DNA of 64,000 bases from Petralouisia muris (GTDB taxonomy: Bacteria; Bacillota; Clostridia; Lachnospirales; Lachnospiraceae). The notes below the pieces were generated by a model. The model made no database searches and was not told where the DNA came from. It saw nothing but the letters and a program-made list of their open reading frames with translations. Below, piece after piece: positions 25,590-34,278 of the stretch (positions are counted from its first letter, which is position 1; every line of letters starts with the position of its first letter). Both the position numbers and the translations under genes were made by a program. The stretch spans positions 1 to 64,000 of the forward strand of contig NZ_SRYA01000008.1 in NCBI RefSeq assembly GCF_004793545.1, written 5' to 3'.

Positions 25590-26546
25590 ATGGCGGATGA
25601 TCGAATTAAACAATATTGGTCCAGAGAAATGGACGCTTTATTGGAAACCTACAAACAATTTCAAACGTTGATTCCCTCGGAGAAAGACTGCGGGGCTGCC
25701 CACAAAGGGGAAGACGGAAGATATGTGGAGCATTTGGTGCGGGAATATCTGAAACGTTATTTGCCGAAAGATTTGGAAGTATTGACCGGTTTTATTCTGC
25801 GGCCTGCAGTTTTATGCGGGAAAAATGATAGATCCAGAAAAAAAGATGCGCATAAAGTATCCGGTCAATTGGATATTATTGTATATGATACCGCTCATTA
25901 TCCGGTGTATCAGCGGTTTGGAAACAGTGTCATTGTACCGCCGGAAGGGGTGGCGGCTATCTTGTCTGTGAAGAAGTATCTGAGTCCAAAATATATAAAA
26001 CCGGAAGCGAAAAGCTTGCTGCATGCAGCGAGGCTGTGTCCCCACAAGTTGGGAAATGGGAAGAAAGCGAAAAGTCCATTTACCGCTTTAATTTCCATAG
26101 AAGATAAATATGGGGAAAAGAATCAGACTCCTATGACAAAAGAAGAAAAAGGGAAAAGGACATACGACAAGCTGGAGAAAGTTTACAATGGAAGAAAACT
26201 GCTTTGTTACGATGAAATGGCGGACTTTGTAGGTTCCCTTGCAGAATGGGGATTGTATAAAGATAACGTGAAGGAAAAGAAAGAAGCCCGCTATTTATAT
26301 TTTGAATATGATACAGAGAAACGCGCAATGGGATTTCAGTTGATGCTGCAAAAGATTTTAGATGTGTATTATCAGAATAGTTCAGATCTTATTGTCAGGC
26401 CCGGGTTTGTAGATAATCGAAAGGAGCAGTTTCAAAAAAGTTTCGGCCCTATACCGTATCAGTGCCAGGAGATAGATCTGGTGCAGGAAACAAAAGAACA
26501 AAATAGAAAAAATCTGCAGGCAAACCTGGCGGGAGGTAGAAAATGA
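25590..26546 (+). CDS. DUF6602-like protein, possible nuclease fold
   Basis: A 318-residue protein with the pattern of DUF6602: GRYVEHLVREYLKRYLPKDL (residues about 42-61), LTGFIL, SGQLDIIVYD (near residue 90) and VAAILSVKKYLS (near residue 122). The order E...GQxDxxxYD...E/S-VK resembles PD-(D/E)XK nucleases, where D and K are catalytic; the residue before VK is S rather than E here. Domain kin occur in restriction-like and defence contexts. AGGAG precedes the ATG, and its stop overlaps the start of the next gene (ATGA). Function is inferred from the motif only. Confidence 0.6.
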   Translation: MADDRIKQYWSREMDALLETYKQFQTLIPSEKDCGAAHKGEDGRYVEHLVREYLKRYLPKDLEVLTGFILRPAVLCGKNDRSRKKDAHKVSGQLDIIVYDTAHYPVYQRFGNSVIVPPEGVAAILSVKKYLSPKYIKPEAKSLLHAARLCPHKLGNGKKAKSPFTALISIEDKYGEKNQTPMTKEEKGKRTYDKLEKVYNGRKLLCYDEMADFVGSLAEWGLYKDNVKEKKEARYLYFEYDTEKRAMGFQLMLQKILDVYYQNSSDLIVRPGFVDNRKEQFQKSFGPIPYQCQEIDLVQETKEQNRKNLQANLAGGRK

Positions 26547-27457
26547 AGAAAATGCTGGTTACCGGAGCGTCCGGTTTTCTGGGAAGAAGAATTGTTGATT
26601 TCTATACTGGAACATACGAGGTATTTGCGCCCACCCATGGGGAAATGGACATTACAGAAGCAGACGGCACAGTTGCTTTTTTCAGGAAGTATCAGCCGGA
26701 TTTCGCCGTTCACTGCGCAGCTATGTCGGACGTGGGAATGTGTGAAAAAGAGCCGGAACAATCATGGAACATCAATGTAACAGGCAGTATTAATCTTGCA
26801 AAAGCCTCGAAAGAAATCAATGCGAAATGTATTTTGTGCAGTTCCGATCAGGCGTATTTTACCGGAGCGGAATCCAAACGGAAGTCTGACATGAGTCAGG
26901 CCCATCGTGAAGACGAGGAGCTTTGTCCTGGCAATTTATATGGGCGGGAAAAATTAAAAGCAGAGCAGGAATGCCTGAACATCAATCCGGACTGCGTACT
27001 GCTGCGGCTGTCCTGGATGTATGATGCGAAACCGGGACGGGAGGGGGAACACGGCGATCTCTTCCGTACCCTTCTTCCACAAATAGCAGGCGCAGAAATC
27101 ATAAAATTTCCTGTTCACGACAGACGGGGAATTACAGATGTCAGCGAAGTAGTAAAGAATCTTGAGAAGACATTTGAGCTTTTAGGCGGCGTCTATAATT
27201 TTGGCTCTCCCAATGAGAAGAATACTTATGAAACCGTCCGTCAGGCCTTTGCGGACGCAGGATTAGATCCAGGCAGACTTGGAAAGAATGAAGAAGCCTT
27301 TTGCGGGAACCCAAGGAATCTTGCCATGTGCCAGGAAAAAATAAATCAGAACGGCATATATTTTTCATCCACGGCAGAAGGGATTGCCCGGAATCTTACC
27401 TGGGCGCTGAATAATTATCAGATTGTAAAACGTTATCACCCAGGCGGCTGCGTCTGA
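26543..27457 (+). CDS. RmlD-like NAD(P)-dependent sugar-nucleotide reductase
   Basis: A 304-residue extended SDR protein. LVTGASGFLGRR (residues 5-16) is the dinucleotide loop; HCAAMSDVGMCE and the YGREK active site (Y with K four residues later, near residue 134) follow, then LRLSWMY and a TDVSEV substrate region typical for dTDP-4-dehydrorhamnose reductase-like proteins. No other nucleotide-sugar genes are nearby, so the substrate is open. It overlaps the DUF6602-like gene by 4 nt. Confidence 0.8.
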   Translation: MKKMLVTGASGFLGRRIVDFYTGTYEVFAPTHGEMDITEADGTVAFFRKYQPDFAVHCAAMSDVGMCEKEPEQSWNINVTGSINLAKASKEINAKCILCSSDQAYFTGAESKRKSDMSQAHREDEELCPGNLYGREKLKAEQECLNINPDCVLLRLSWMYDAKPGREGEHGDLFRTLLPQIAGAEIIKFPVHDRRGITDVSEVVKNLEKTFELLGGVYNFGSPNEKNTYETVRQAFADAGLDPGRLGKNEEAFCGNPRNLAMCQEKINQNGIYFSSTAEGIARNLTWALNNYQIVKRYHPGGCV

Positions 27458-27467
27458 CAGGAGCGGT

Positions 27468-27719
27468 GTGGTGTCCGGTTTGGGTATGCCGTCCGCCCCT
27501 CAAACAGCAGCCTTTTCCATGGGGATTATCCAGATGCTGTGTTTGAAATGTGAAGGGAAGAGCCAGGTATCAGATTTCAGATATCTGCGTATGCCTTCCC
27601 GCCAGGTGATTTCCGAAGCCAGTATGATGGAATATCTTCGAAGGTTTTATGGCCCGGCAGGAAGAATTAACCGTAACGAAAATAATATGCTTAACGCTGC
27701 ATCAGACGCCATATCATAA
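27468..27719 (+). CDS. Unrecognised short reading frame, possibly a remnant
   Basis: An 83-codon frame starting 10 bp after the RmlD-like gene. It has no clear ribosome site or known motif. The C-terminal half (SEASMMEYLRRFYGPAGRI) looks protein-like, the N-terminal half does not. It may be the leftover of a decayed gene. Confidence 0.25.
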   Translation: MVSGLGMPSAPQTAAFSMGIIQMLCLKCEGKSQVSDFRYLRMPSRQVISEASMMEYLRRFYGPAGRINRNENNMLNAASDAIS

Positions 27720-27788
27720 TAGCCTGATGAACCACTAATAAATTCTTTTATCTAATCTGTTTATTATCAAGGCCTCCAAAACAAAAAT

Positions 27789-27840
27789 AAGCACTCGCAT
27801 ACGCATCTTCTAAGATCTAACGATGCGTACCGAATGCTTT
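27789..27840. repeat. Long imperfect hairpin
   Basis: AAGCACTCGCATACGCATC (27789-27807) pairs with GATGCGTACCGAATGCTTT (27822-27840) with few mismatches and a 14-nt loop. It lacks a clear T tract, so it may be a terminator-like processing site or a small repetitive element. The rest of 27720-27930 shows nothing recognisable. Confidence 0.5.
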
Positions 27841-27937
27841 CACATTTCCTATCCGGTAACAGATTATTTATATTTCAATATTATATCATATTTTCGTGTC
27901 AAGATCAATAGAAAAGTGAACTTATCATGCCGTTTCA

Positions 27938-27965
27938 TTGACTTCGGAGGAAAATTGTGTATAAT
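27938..27965 (+). promoter_or_regulatory. Promoter of the chemoreceptor gene
   Basis: TTGACT (27938-27943) and TATAAT (27960-27965) are 16 bp apart, 47 bp before the ATG. Confidence 0.65.
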
Positions 27966-28011
27966 AAAAGTATTACTGTGAAAAGTAAAAGAAATCGGAA
28001 GGTGGGGTTAC

Positions 28012-29832
28012 ATGAAAGAGAAAAAAGCTGAGAAGGCGACAAAGACAAAGGGATACCGAAGTTTAACGGTGATGCTGGTTTCCATCATCTGTATTATGGT
28101 TTCCATTCCGACAATTGGACTGGCGCTTTTAGGAGTCCATTATTTAAAACAGTCTATGGATGAATCTTCAGAGCAGTATGAAGAGACTATGAATGACGGT
28201 TATTCCATGGAGATTAAGTCCCAGGTGCAAGGAGCCATATCGTTGGTGCAGAGTTATTATGACAGGAGCCAGAATGGCGAATTTACAGAAGAGGAAGCGA
28301 AGGCAAGGGCCGCAGAAGCTGTCCGCCACATCCGTTACCGGGATGATGATTCCGGTTATATCTGGATTGACGGAGAAGATCATGTATTGGTAATGCATCC
28401 GATCCTTACTGAACAGGAGGGCACCAACCGGTATGATTTGACGGATCAGAACGGCGTGAAAGTGACCCAGAGCGTTGTTTCCACCGCAAAAGCCGGCGGC
28501 GGATATAACGAATTTTATTTTACCAAATCAGATGGAGTGACGGTTGCGCCTAAGATTGCCTATACGGAAATGTTCGAGCCATGGGGCTGGGCAATTGCTA
28601 CCGGGAACTATGTGGATGAAATGAATGAAAAGATTGACAGCAGGAAAACGGCGATTGAGAAGGAATTTGCAGGTATGTTGACAATTTATGGCATTGCGGC
28701 AGTTGTAATGCTCTTGGCAGCTTTGGCTATTTCTGCTTTAAGCGGGACGCGGATTACCAAAGGGATTACAGTTGTAGAAGGCCATCTCCATCAGGTGGCT
28801 GCGGGAGATTTGAGTTTTACCATCAGCCCTGATTTGCGCAAACGAAGCGATGAGATTGGAGAGATGGCCCGTTCTCTGGAAAATGTCCGCCAGTCCTTGG
28901 CAAATATGATTGGCAGTGTGATTCAGACTGGTGAGACATTGAACCAGAGCAGCGAGAAATTCAGTGAGAAGTTCGGATACATATCAGAGAGCATTCAGAA
29001 TACCAATCAGGCAATTGATGATCTGGCCCAGGGAGCTACCAACAGCGCCAATGAAACAGAGACGATGAATGAGAAGATCACAGAACTGGGCGGTGTGATT
29101 GAGGTGGAAAAAGGCGGCGTGCAGAAGCTGGAGGAAGCAGTTTCCGCCATGGCGAAACATTCCGCCGGAGCTTCGGAAAGCATTCAGGAGCTGGATCGGA
29201 TTACCAGAACGACAATAGAAGCCATTGATGTGGTGTCTGAGCAGACCAACCGAAACAATGATTCTGCGGCCGATATCAATAAGACCATAGAGATTATCAA
29301 AGGGTTAGCCTCCCAGACCAATCTGCTTTCTTTGAATGCCAGCATTGAGGCAGCCAGAGCCGGAGAGGCAGGCAGGGGCTTTGCGGTTGTGGCGGAGGAA
29401 ATCAGGAATCTTTCTGAGGAATCTTCCGGCAATGCCCAGGAGATTGAAGGGATTGTGAAAGAACTGGTGGGCAATGTAGAGGTTTCCGTCAGCAAGATGC
29501 AGGAAGTGATAAACAATGTCCAGAAACAGCAGAAGTGCCTGGAGGAGACCAGGGTGGCGTTTGAGAGCCTGAAACGGGAAGTTGCCATGGTAGAAGAGGT
29601 TACAAGGCAGATCGGCGGACAGACAGAAATTTTGAATTCTCTGAAGGAGATTGTTACGGATTCTGCCAATAGTCTTGCCAGTGTGGTAGAACAGAATGCG
29701 GCTTCGACACAGGAAACCAGCGCCAGCATGACGCTTTTGTCCCAGACCATTGACGAATGCACGGAGGATACCCAGGGACTTGTGGAATTAAGCCGCAGAC
29801 AGAACGATCAGGCAAGTAAATTCCGCCTTTGA
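28012..29832 (+). CDS. Methyl-accepting chemotaxis protein with Cache sensor
   Basis: A 606-residue transmembrane receptor. A first membrane helix (residues about 17-45) is followed by an extracellular single-Cache domain ([17 protein letters not shown] near residue 110 and [16 protein letters not shown] near residue 195), a second helix (residues about 222-248), HAMP, and the cytoplasmic coiled coil. The signalling tip reads [20 protein letters not shown] and [10 protein letters not shown]. Such receptors steer CheA; the ligand is not predictable, though sCache domains often sense small organic acids. GGAAGGTGGGG precedes the ATG. No other chemotaxis gene is in the window. Confidence 0.92.
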   Translation: MKEKKAEKATKTKGYRSLTVMLVSIICIMVSIPTIGLALLGVHYLKQSMDESSEQYEETMNDGYSMEIKSQVQGAISLVQSYYDRSQNGEFTEEEAKARAAEAVRHIRYRDDDSGYIWIDGEDHVLVMHPILTEQEGTNRYDLTDQNGVKVTQSVVSTAKAGGGYNEFYFTKSDGVTVAPKIAYTEMFEPWGWAIATGNYVDEMNEKIDSRKTAIEKEFAGMLTIYGIAAVVMLLAALAISALSGTRITKGITVVEGHLHQVAAGDLSFTISPDLRKRSDEIGEMARSLENVRQSLANMIGSVIQTGETLNQSSEKFSEKFGYISESIQNTNQAIDDLAQGATNSANETETMNEKITELGGVIEVEKGGVQKLEEAVSAMAKHSAGASESIQELDRITRTTIEAIDVVSEQTNRNNDSAADINKTIEIIKGLASQTNLLSLNASIEAARAGEAGRGFAVVAEEIRNLSEESSGNAQEIEGIVKELVGNVEVSVSKMQEVINNVQKQQKCLEETRVAFESLKREVAMVEEVTRQIGGQTEILNSLKEIVTDSANSLASVVEQNAASTQETSASMTLLSQTIDECTEDTQGLVELSRRQNDQASKFRL

Positions 29833-29961
29833 TTTGGCAATGACACGGCAAAACAAAGGGAAGCGGCAGGCAAAAGAAATTTAGCTGTTTAGGTGCTGTT
29901 TGATTTAGCGGCAGATTTTTCTGCTGGGGAGAAGAAAATATGGGGAAAAATAAAATTTTTC

Positions 29962-29990
29962 TTGCCAAATGGAATAATATGTGCTAAGAT
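29962..29990 (+). promoter_or_regulatory. Promoter of the aspS-gatCAB operon
   Basis: TTGCCA (29962-29967) and TAAGAT (29985-29990) are separated by 17 bp; TGC before the -10 makes it an extended type. Between the chemoreceptor and this promoter only a small GCAG/CTGC hairpin is seen. Confidence 0.65.
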
Positions 29991-29997
29991 TACCCAT

Positions 29998-30446
29998 AAC
30001 TAAAAAACATTAACAGATTAAAGCGATGAAGGAGACTCTTGTTTTCAGAGGCCGACAGGAATATGGCGTCACCGACTGAGAGCGCTGTTTGGAAGAGAAA
30101 ACAAAGGGAACACTCTGGAGCAGACTGACTGAATGGCTCTGTGCCAGACACGAACCGGAGTAGTTTTGGCAGACAGAAGCTGGAACGGATAAGCAGGACA
30201 GTTTTTGGCGAACAGAAGCCGGAACGGATAAGCGACAGTTTTTGGCGGGCAGAAGCCGGAGCAGGTAGGTCAGTACGTTGTGCGCGTTAAGCATCAGAAA
30301 CTGGAAGGTAATATCAATTATTTTTCGTTTTTATGAGATGGGAATCGCTGAATGTTTGCAGCAGCAGAAACGGTTCTCAATGCGGGTGGTACCGCGGATT
30401 CTGAAAGAGATTCGCCCCGGAATACATTTGTATTCCGGGTTTTTTG
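29998..30446 (+). promoter_or_regulatory. T-box leader controlling aspS-gatCAB
   Basis: The T-box sequence GGGTGGTACCGCGG is at 30384-30397, followed by an intrinsic terminator (CCCGGAATACA at 30416-30426, TGTATTCCGGG at 30429-30439, then T tract). A Stem I start AGCGATGAAGGAGA lies at about 30022. Uncharged tRNA binding the UGGN bulge would favour the antiterminator and allow transcription. A GAC triplet at 30074-30076 is a possible Asp specifier but the fold was not modelled. Stem I looks short, and a tandem repeat (30162-30269) fills the space before the antiterminator. Confidence 0.92.
30162..30269 (+). repeat. Three tandem 37-nt repeats inside the T-box leader
   Basis: Copies begin at 30162, 30200 and 30237, each starting AGTTTTTGGC or close and continuing with CAGAAGCCGGAACGG. 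Copies one and two agree at nearly all positions; the third diverges in its last part. They lie between Stem I and the antiterminator, where T-box RNAs normally have Stems II/III. Confidence 0.8.
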
Positions 30447-30549
30447 TGTGCATGGAATCTTTTCAGGAGCCTGAGACGTTGCATTGATGAAAAATCCTCT
30501 GGATTTTTCGGAATATAAAACATGGATATCAATAAAAGGAGTGGGAATT

Positions 30550-32295
30550 ATGAGCATGTGTTACAGAGAGGTCACATTACAGCAGGTAAGCGAAGCGGAT
30601 ATCGGAAAAACATTGCGGGTAGCCGGATGGGTGGAAAATATCAGAGATCATGGCGGTGTATCCTTTATTGATTTGCGGGATATGTATGCGGTGATGCAGA
30701 TTGTAATCCGCAATGGAGAGCTTCTGGAAGGAATTCGCAAGGAGCAGGCAGTCTCTATTCAGGGATTGATTGAAAAGCGGGATGAGGACACTTACAATCC
30801 AAAGATTCCCACGGGAACTATTGAGCTGGAAGCAAAGGAAATCCAGATTTTAGGCGATGTATACAAAGCTTTGCCTTTTGAAATAATGACCAGCCGGGAG
30901 GTCAGAGAAGATGTCCGACTGAAATACCGTTATTTGGATTTGCGGAACCAGAAGGTCAGGGACAACATTGTGTTCCGTTCCAGGGTTATTTCCTATCTGC
31001 GGGAGAAAATGACAGAGCTTGGATTTTTAGAAATCCAGACGCCCATCCTCTGCGCTTCATCCCCAGAGGGAGCCAGAGATTACATTGTGCCTTCCAGGAA
31101 ATACAAAGGAAAATTTTATGCGCTGCCGCAAGCGCCCCAGCAGTATAAGCAGCTTTTGATGGCGTCAGGCTTTGATAAATATTTTCAGATTGCACCCTGT
31201 TTTCGGGATGAGGACGCCAGAGCAGACCGGTCGCCGGGAGAATTCTATCAGCTTGATTTTGAAATGAGCTTTGCGGATCAGGAAGATGTATTCCAGGTAG
31301 GCGAGGAAGTCTTGTCCGGCGTATTTGAAAAATTTGCACCGGAAGGAAGTGCAGTGACAAAAGCCCCTTATCCAGTTTACAGCTACAAACAGGCAATGCT
31401 GGAATTCGGCACCGATAAGCCGGATTTGAGAAATCCTCTGAGGATTCTGGATCTGACAGAATTTTTCCAGAAATGCACCTTTCAGCCCTTTTTGGGAAAA
31501 ACGGTGCGGGCCATTCGGGTTCATGCGGAAATGTCCAAAAGCTTTCACGGGAAATTACTGAAATTTGCCACGGAAATCGGTATGGGAGGACTTGGTTATT
31601 TGGAAGTGTTAAAGGACGGCAGCTACAAAGGCCCCATTGACAAGTTCATACCAGAGGAGCTGAAAGAGGAATTCCGAAGCCTTGCCAGACTGGAAGTGGG
31701 AGACACCATTTTCTTTATGGCAGACCGGGAAGCCAGAGCCGCATATTTTGCAGGAATGATGCGCACGGAACTGGGGGAAAAGTTGGATTTGCTGGAGAAA
31801 AACGCTTTTCGTTTCTGCTATGTCAATGATTTTCCCATGTTTGAGCGGGACGCCCAGACAAAAGAAATTGGATTTACCCACAACCCCTTTTCCATGCCTC
31901 AGGGCGGGCTGAAAGCATTGGAAACCGCAGACCCGACGGAAATTCTGGCATATCAGTATGATATTGTATGCAATGGAGTGGAGCTTTCCTCCGGCGCAGT
32001 CCGAAACCATGATTTGCAGGTGATGATAAAAGCATTTGAGATTGCAGGCTATGATGAGGAGGTCCTGAAACAGAAATTCGGCGCCCTTTACCATGCGTTT
32101 CAGTTTGGCGCGCCGCCCCACGCAGGAATGGCGCCGGGAATTGATCGGATGATTATGCTGCTGCGGGGAGAAGAAAATATCCGGGAAGTGATTGCATTTC
32201 CCATGAATGGAAATGCCCAGGATTTGATGTGCGGCGCCCCAGGTGAGGTGACGGAACAGCAGCTTCGGGAAGTGCATATTAAGGTCCGGGATTAA
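30550..32295 (+). CDS. aspS: Aspartyl-tRNA synthetase
   Basis: A 581-residue class II synthetase of the bacterial type. Order: OB-fold anticodon domain (residues 1-105, AGWVENIRDHGGVSFIDLRD), motif 2 area (PCFRDEDARADRSPGEFYQLDFE), bacterial GAD insertion (about 290-400) and motif 3 (FGAPPHAGMAPGIDRMIMLL near residue 530). ATG 30550 has AAAGGAG 9 nt upstream. It heads an operon with gatCAB. Where GatCAB makes Asn-tRNA, AspRS usually also charges tRNA-Asn (non-discriminating); whether this one does is inference. The three 36-bp repeats begin in its last codons. Confidence 0.96.
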   Translation: MSMCYREVTLQQVSEADIGKTLRVAGWVENIRDHGGVSFIDLRDMYAVMQIVIRNGELLEGIRKEQAVSIQGLIEKRDEDTYNPKIPTGTIELEAKEIQILGDVYKALPFEIMTSREVREDVRLKYRYLDLRNQKVRDNIVFRSRVISYLREKMTELGFLEIQTPILCASSPEGARDYIVPSRKYKGKFYALPQAPQQYKQLLMASGFDKYFQIAPCFRDEDARADRSPGEFYQLDFEMSFADQEDVFQVGEEVLSGVFEKFAPEGSAVTKAPYPVYSYKQAMLEFGTDKPDLRNPLRILDLTEFFQKCTFQPFLGKTVRAIRVHAEMSKSFHGKLLKFATEIGMGGLGYLEVLKDGSYKGPIDKFIPEELKEEFRSLARLEVGDTIFFMADREARAAYFAGMMRTELGEKLDLLEKNAFRFCYVNDFPMFERDAQTKEIGFTHNPFSMPQGGLKALETADPTEILAYQYDIVCNGVELSSGAVRNHDLQVMIKAFEIAGYDEEVLKQKFGALYHAFQFGAPPHAGMAPGIDRMIMLLRGEENIREVIAFPMNGNAQDLMCGAPGEVTEQQLREVHIKVRD

Positions 32296-32397
32296 GCAAA
32301 TGGGAAAGAGTCTGTGCAATTCGGGGATTAGACGAATGGGAAAGAATATGTGCAATTCAAGAATTAAGCGAATGAGAAAGAGTATGTGCAATTCAGA
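32290..32397 (+). repeat. Three tandem 36-bp repeats between aspS and gatC
   Basis: Units start at 32290, 32326 and 32362 and are exactly 36 bp long, each opening with GATTAAGC or a variant and containing GAATGGGAAAGA and TGTGCAATTC. The first unit includes the aspS stop codon; since 36 is a multiple of three, a stop recurs at the same place in each unit. The gap holds no other feature except the gatC ribosome site. Confidence 0.9.
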
Positions 32398-32415
32398 GAA
32401 TAGGAGGAACAGCCA

Positions 32416-32733
32416 TTGGGAGAACTTGAAAAGAAGCAAGGCAAACATATAATTTCTGATGAAACCATTGAGTATGTGGGAATTCTGGCGAAGCTGGAAT
32501 TGTCCCTGGAAGAAAAGGAACACGCCAAGAAAGACATGGAGGAAATGCTTGATTATATCGACAAGCTGAATGAGCTGGATACTGCAGGAACAGAGCCTAT
32601 GTCCCATGTCTTTCCAGTAAATAACGTATTCCGGGAAGATGTGGTTACCAATGGTAATGACCGGGAAAACATGCTGAAAAATGCGCCGGAAGTGAAAGAC
32701 GGAAGTTATCAGGCGCCCAAAACAGTAGAGTGA
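32416..32733 (+). CDS. gatC: Asp/Glu-tRNA amidotransferase subunit C
   Basis: A 105-residue subunit that holds GatA and GatB together. [21 protein letters not shown] (residues 13-33) and [19 protein letters not shown] (about 50-68) are the family blocks, followed by FREDVV. The start is TTG at 32416 with AGGAGG 8 nt before it; no ATG is available. It lies after the 36-bp repeats and 15 bp before gatA. Confidence 0.93.
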   Translation: MGELEKKQGKHIISDETIEYVGILAKLELSLEEKEHAKKDMEEMLDYIDKLNELDTAGTEPMSHVFPVNNVFREDVVTNGNDRENMLKNAPEVKDGSYQAPKTVE

Positions 32734-32748
32734 CGAAAGGAAAAGCCA

Positions 32749-34278
32749 ATGAAAGAAATCAGAACTTTTACTGCAGTGCAGCTTGCGGAGAAAATAAAAC
32801 AAAAAGAAATCAGCGTTGCCGAAGGAGTTCAGGCGTCGCTGGAACAAATTCGTAGCGTAGAAACGGAGATAAACAGTTATGTAACCTTAGATGAGGAGGG
32901 AGCGCTGAAACAGGCAGGCGAAGTGCAGAAAAAAATTGACAGCGGGGAGCTGACAGGCCCGCTGGCCGGAGTTCCTGCAGCCATCAAGGATAATATTTGC
33001 ATGGAAGGAATGCTTACCACCTGCAGTTCCAAAATCCTTGGAAACTTTCTCCCGCCTTACACAGCGGAGGCAGTTTTGAATTTGAAAAAAGCAGGGGCGG
33101 TGATTCTGGGTAAGACCAATATGGATGAATTTGCCATGGGCAGCACCACTGAAACCTCTGCCTTTGGAATCACCAGAAATCCCTGGAATTTAAACCATGT
33201 GCCAGGCGGTTCCTCCGGCGGAAGCTGTGGGGCAGTGGCGGCAGGGGAATGTTTTTATGCGTTAGGCTCTGATACCGGCGGTTCCATCCGCCAGCCCAGC
33301 TCCTTCTGCGGCGTAACGGGGCTGAAGCCAACCTACGGAACCGTTTCCCGGTACGGGCTGGTGGCCTACGGCTCTTCCCTGGATCAAATCGGCCCGGTGG
33401 CAAAGGACGTTACGGACTGTGCGGCCATTTTAGAAGCCATTGCTTCCTATGACAGCAAAGATTCCACTTCCCTGAACCGGGAGGATACAGAGTTTACTTC
33501 TGCCTTAAAAGATGAGATAAAAGGAATGAAAATCGGAATCCCCAGGGATTATCTGGGAGAGGGACTGGAGCAGGATGTGAAAACTTCTGTCCTGGCAGCG
33601 GCAAAGGCCCTGGAGGAGAAAGGCGCTCTTGTAGAAGAATTTGATTTGAGCCTGGTGGAATATGCAATTCCGGCCTACTATGTCATTGCCTGTGCCGAAG
33701 CAAGTTCCAACCTGGCCCGGTTTGACGGCGTAAAATATGGTTACCGCAGCAAAGAATTCGAGGGGCTTCACCAGATGTATAAAAAGTCCCGTTCCGAAGG
33801 GTTCGGCCCGGAGGTAAAGCGGAGAATTATGCTGGGTTCCTTTGTGTTAAGTTCCGGTTATTATGACGCTTATTATTTGAAAGCATTGCGCACTAAGGCA
33901 TTGATTAAGCAGGCTTTTGACCGTGCGTTTGAAACATATGACGTGATTCTTGGTCCCGCAGCGCCCACCACTGCGCCAGAAATCGGAAAAAGCTTAAGGG
34001 ACCCGCTGAAAATGTATTTGGGAGATATTTATACCGTTTCTGTAAATCTGGCGGGGCTGCCTGCCATGACCCTGCCCTGCGGACTGGATGCAAAGGGTCT
34101 GCCCATCGGCCTGCAGTTGATTGGAGATTGCTTTCAGGAAAAAAAGATTCTGCAGGCGGCATACGCTTATGAGCAGACCAGAGAATGGAAAAGCAGCCCG
34201 GCGGCAGAACAGGGCATCAAGGGATTGAAAGAAAAAAATATGTTTCAATCTGTGTCGGAACAGGAGGTGGGAGCATGA
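32749..34278 (+). CDS. gatA: Asp/Glu-tRNA amidotransferase subunit A
   Basis: A 509-residue amidase-signature enzyme that frees ammonia from glutamine for the transamidation done by GatB. The Lys-cisSer-Ser triad is present: K80 (PAAIKDNICM), S155 (GGSSGGSCGAV) and S179 (SDTGGSIRQP). Length is normal. Its TGA overlaps the ATG of gatB. The complete GatCAB here lets the cell make Asn-tRNA and/or Gln-tRNA from mischarged forms. Confidence 0.96.
   Translation: MKEIRTFTAVQLAEKIKQKEISVAEGVQASLEQIRSVETEINSYVTLDEEGALKQAGEVQKKIDSGELTGPLAGVPAAIKDNICMEGMLTTCSSKILGNFLPPYTAEAVLNLKKAGAVILGKTNMDEFAMGSTTETSAFGITRNPWNLNHVPGGSSGGSCGAVAAGECFYALGSDTGGSIRQPSSFCGVTGLKPTYGTVSRYGLVAYGSSLDQIGPVAKDVTDCAAILEAIASYDSKDSTSLNREDTEFTSALKDEIKGMKIGIPRDYLGEGLEQDVKTSVLAAAKALEEKGALVEEFDLSLVEYAIPAYYVIACAEASSNLARFDGVKYGYRSKEFEGLHQMYKKSRSEGFGPEVKRRIMLGSFVLSSGYYDAYYLKALRTKALIKQAFDRAFETYDVILGPAAPTTAPEIGKSLRDPLKMYLGDIYTVSVNLAGLPAMTLPCGLDAKGLPIGLQLIGDCFQEKKILQAAYAYEQTREWKSSPAAEQGIKGLKEKNMFQSVSEQEVGA

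Noticed and set aside
31609-32847. 412-codon minus-strand frame opposite aspS and gatC
   Set aside because: It is a shadow of well-supported genes, runs across the 36-bp repeats and has no recognisable domain.
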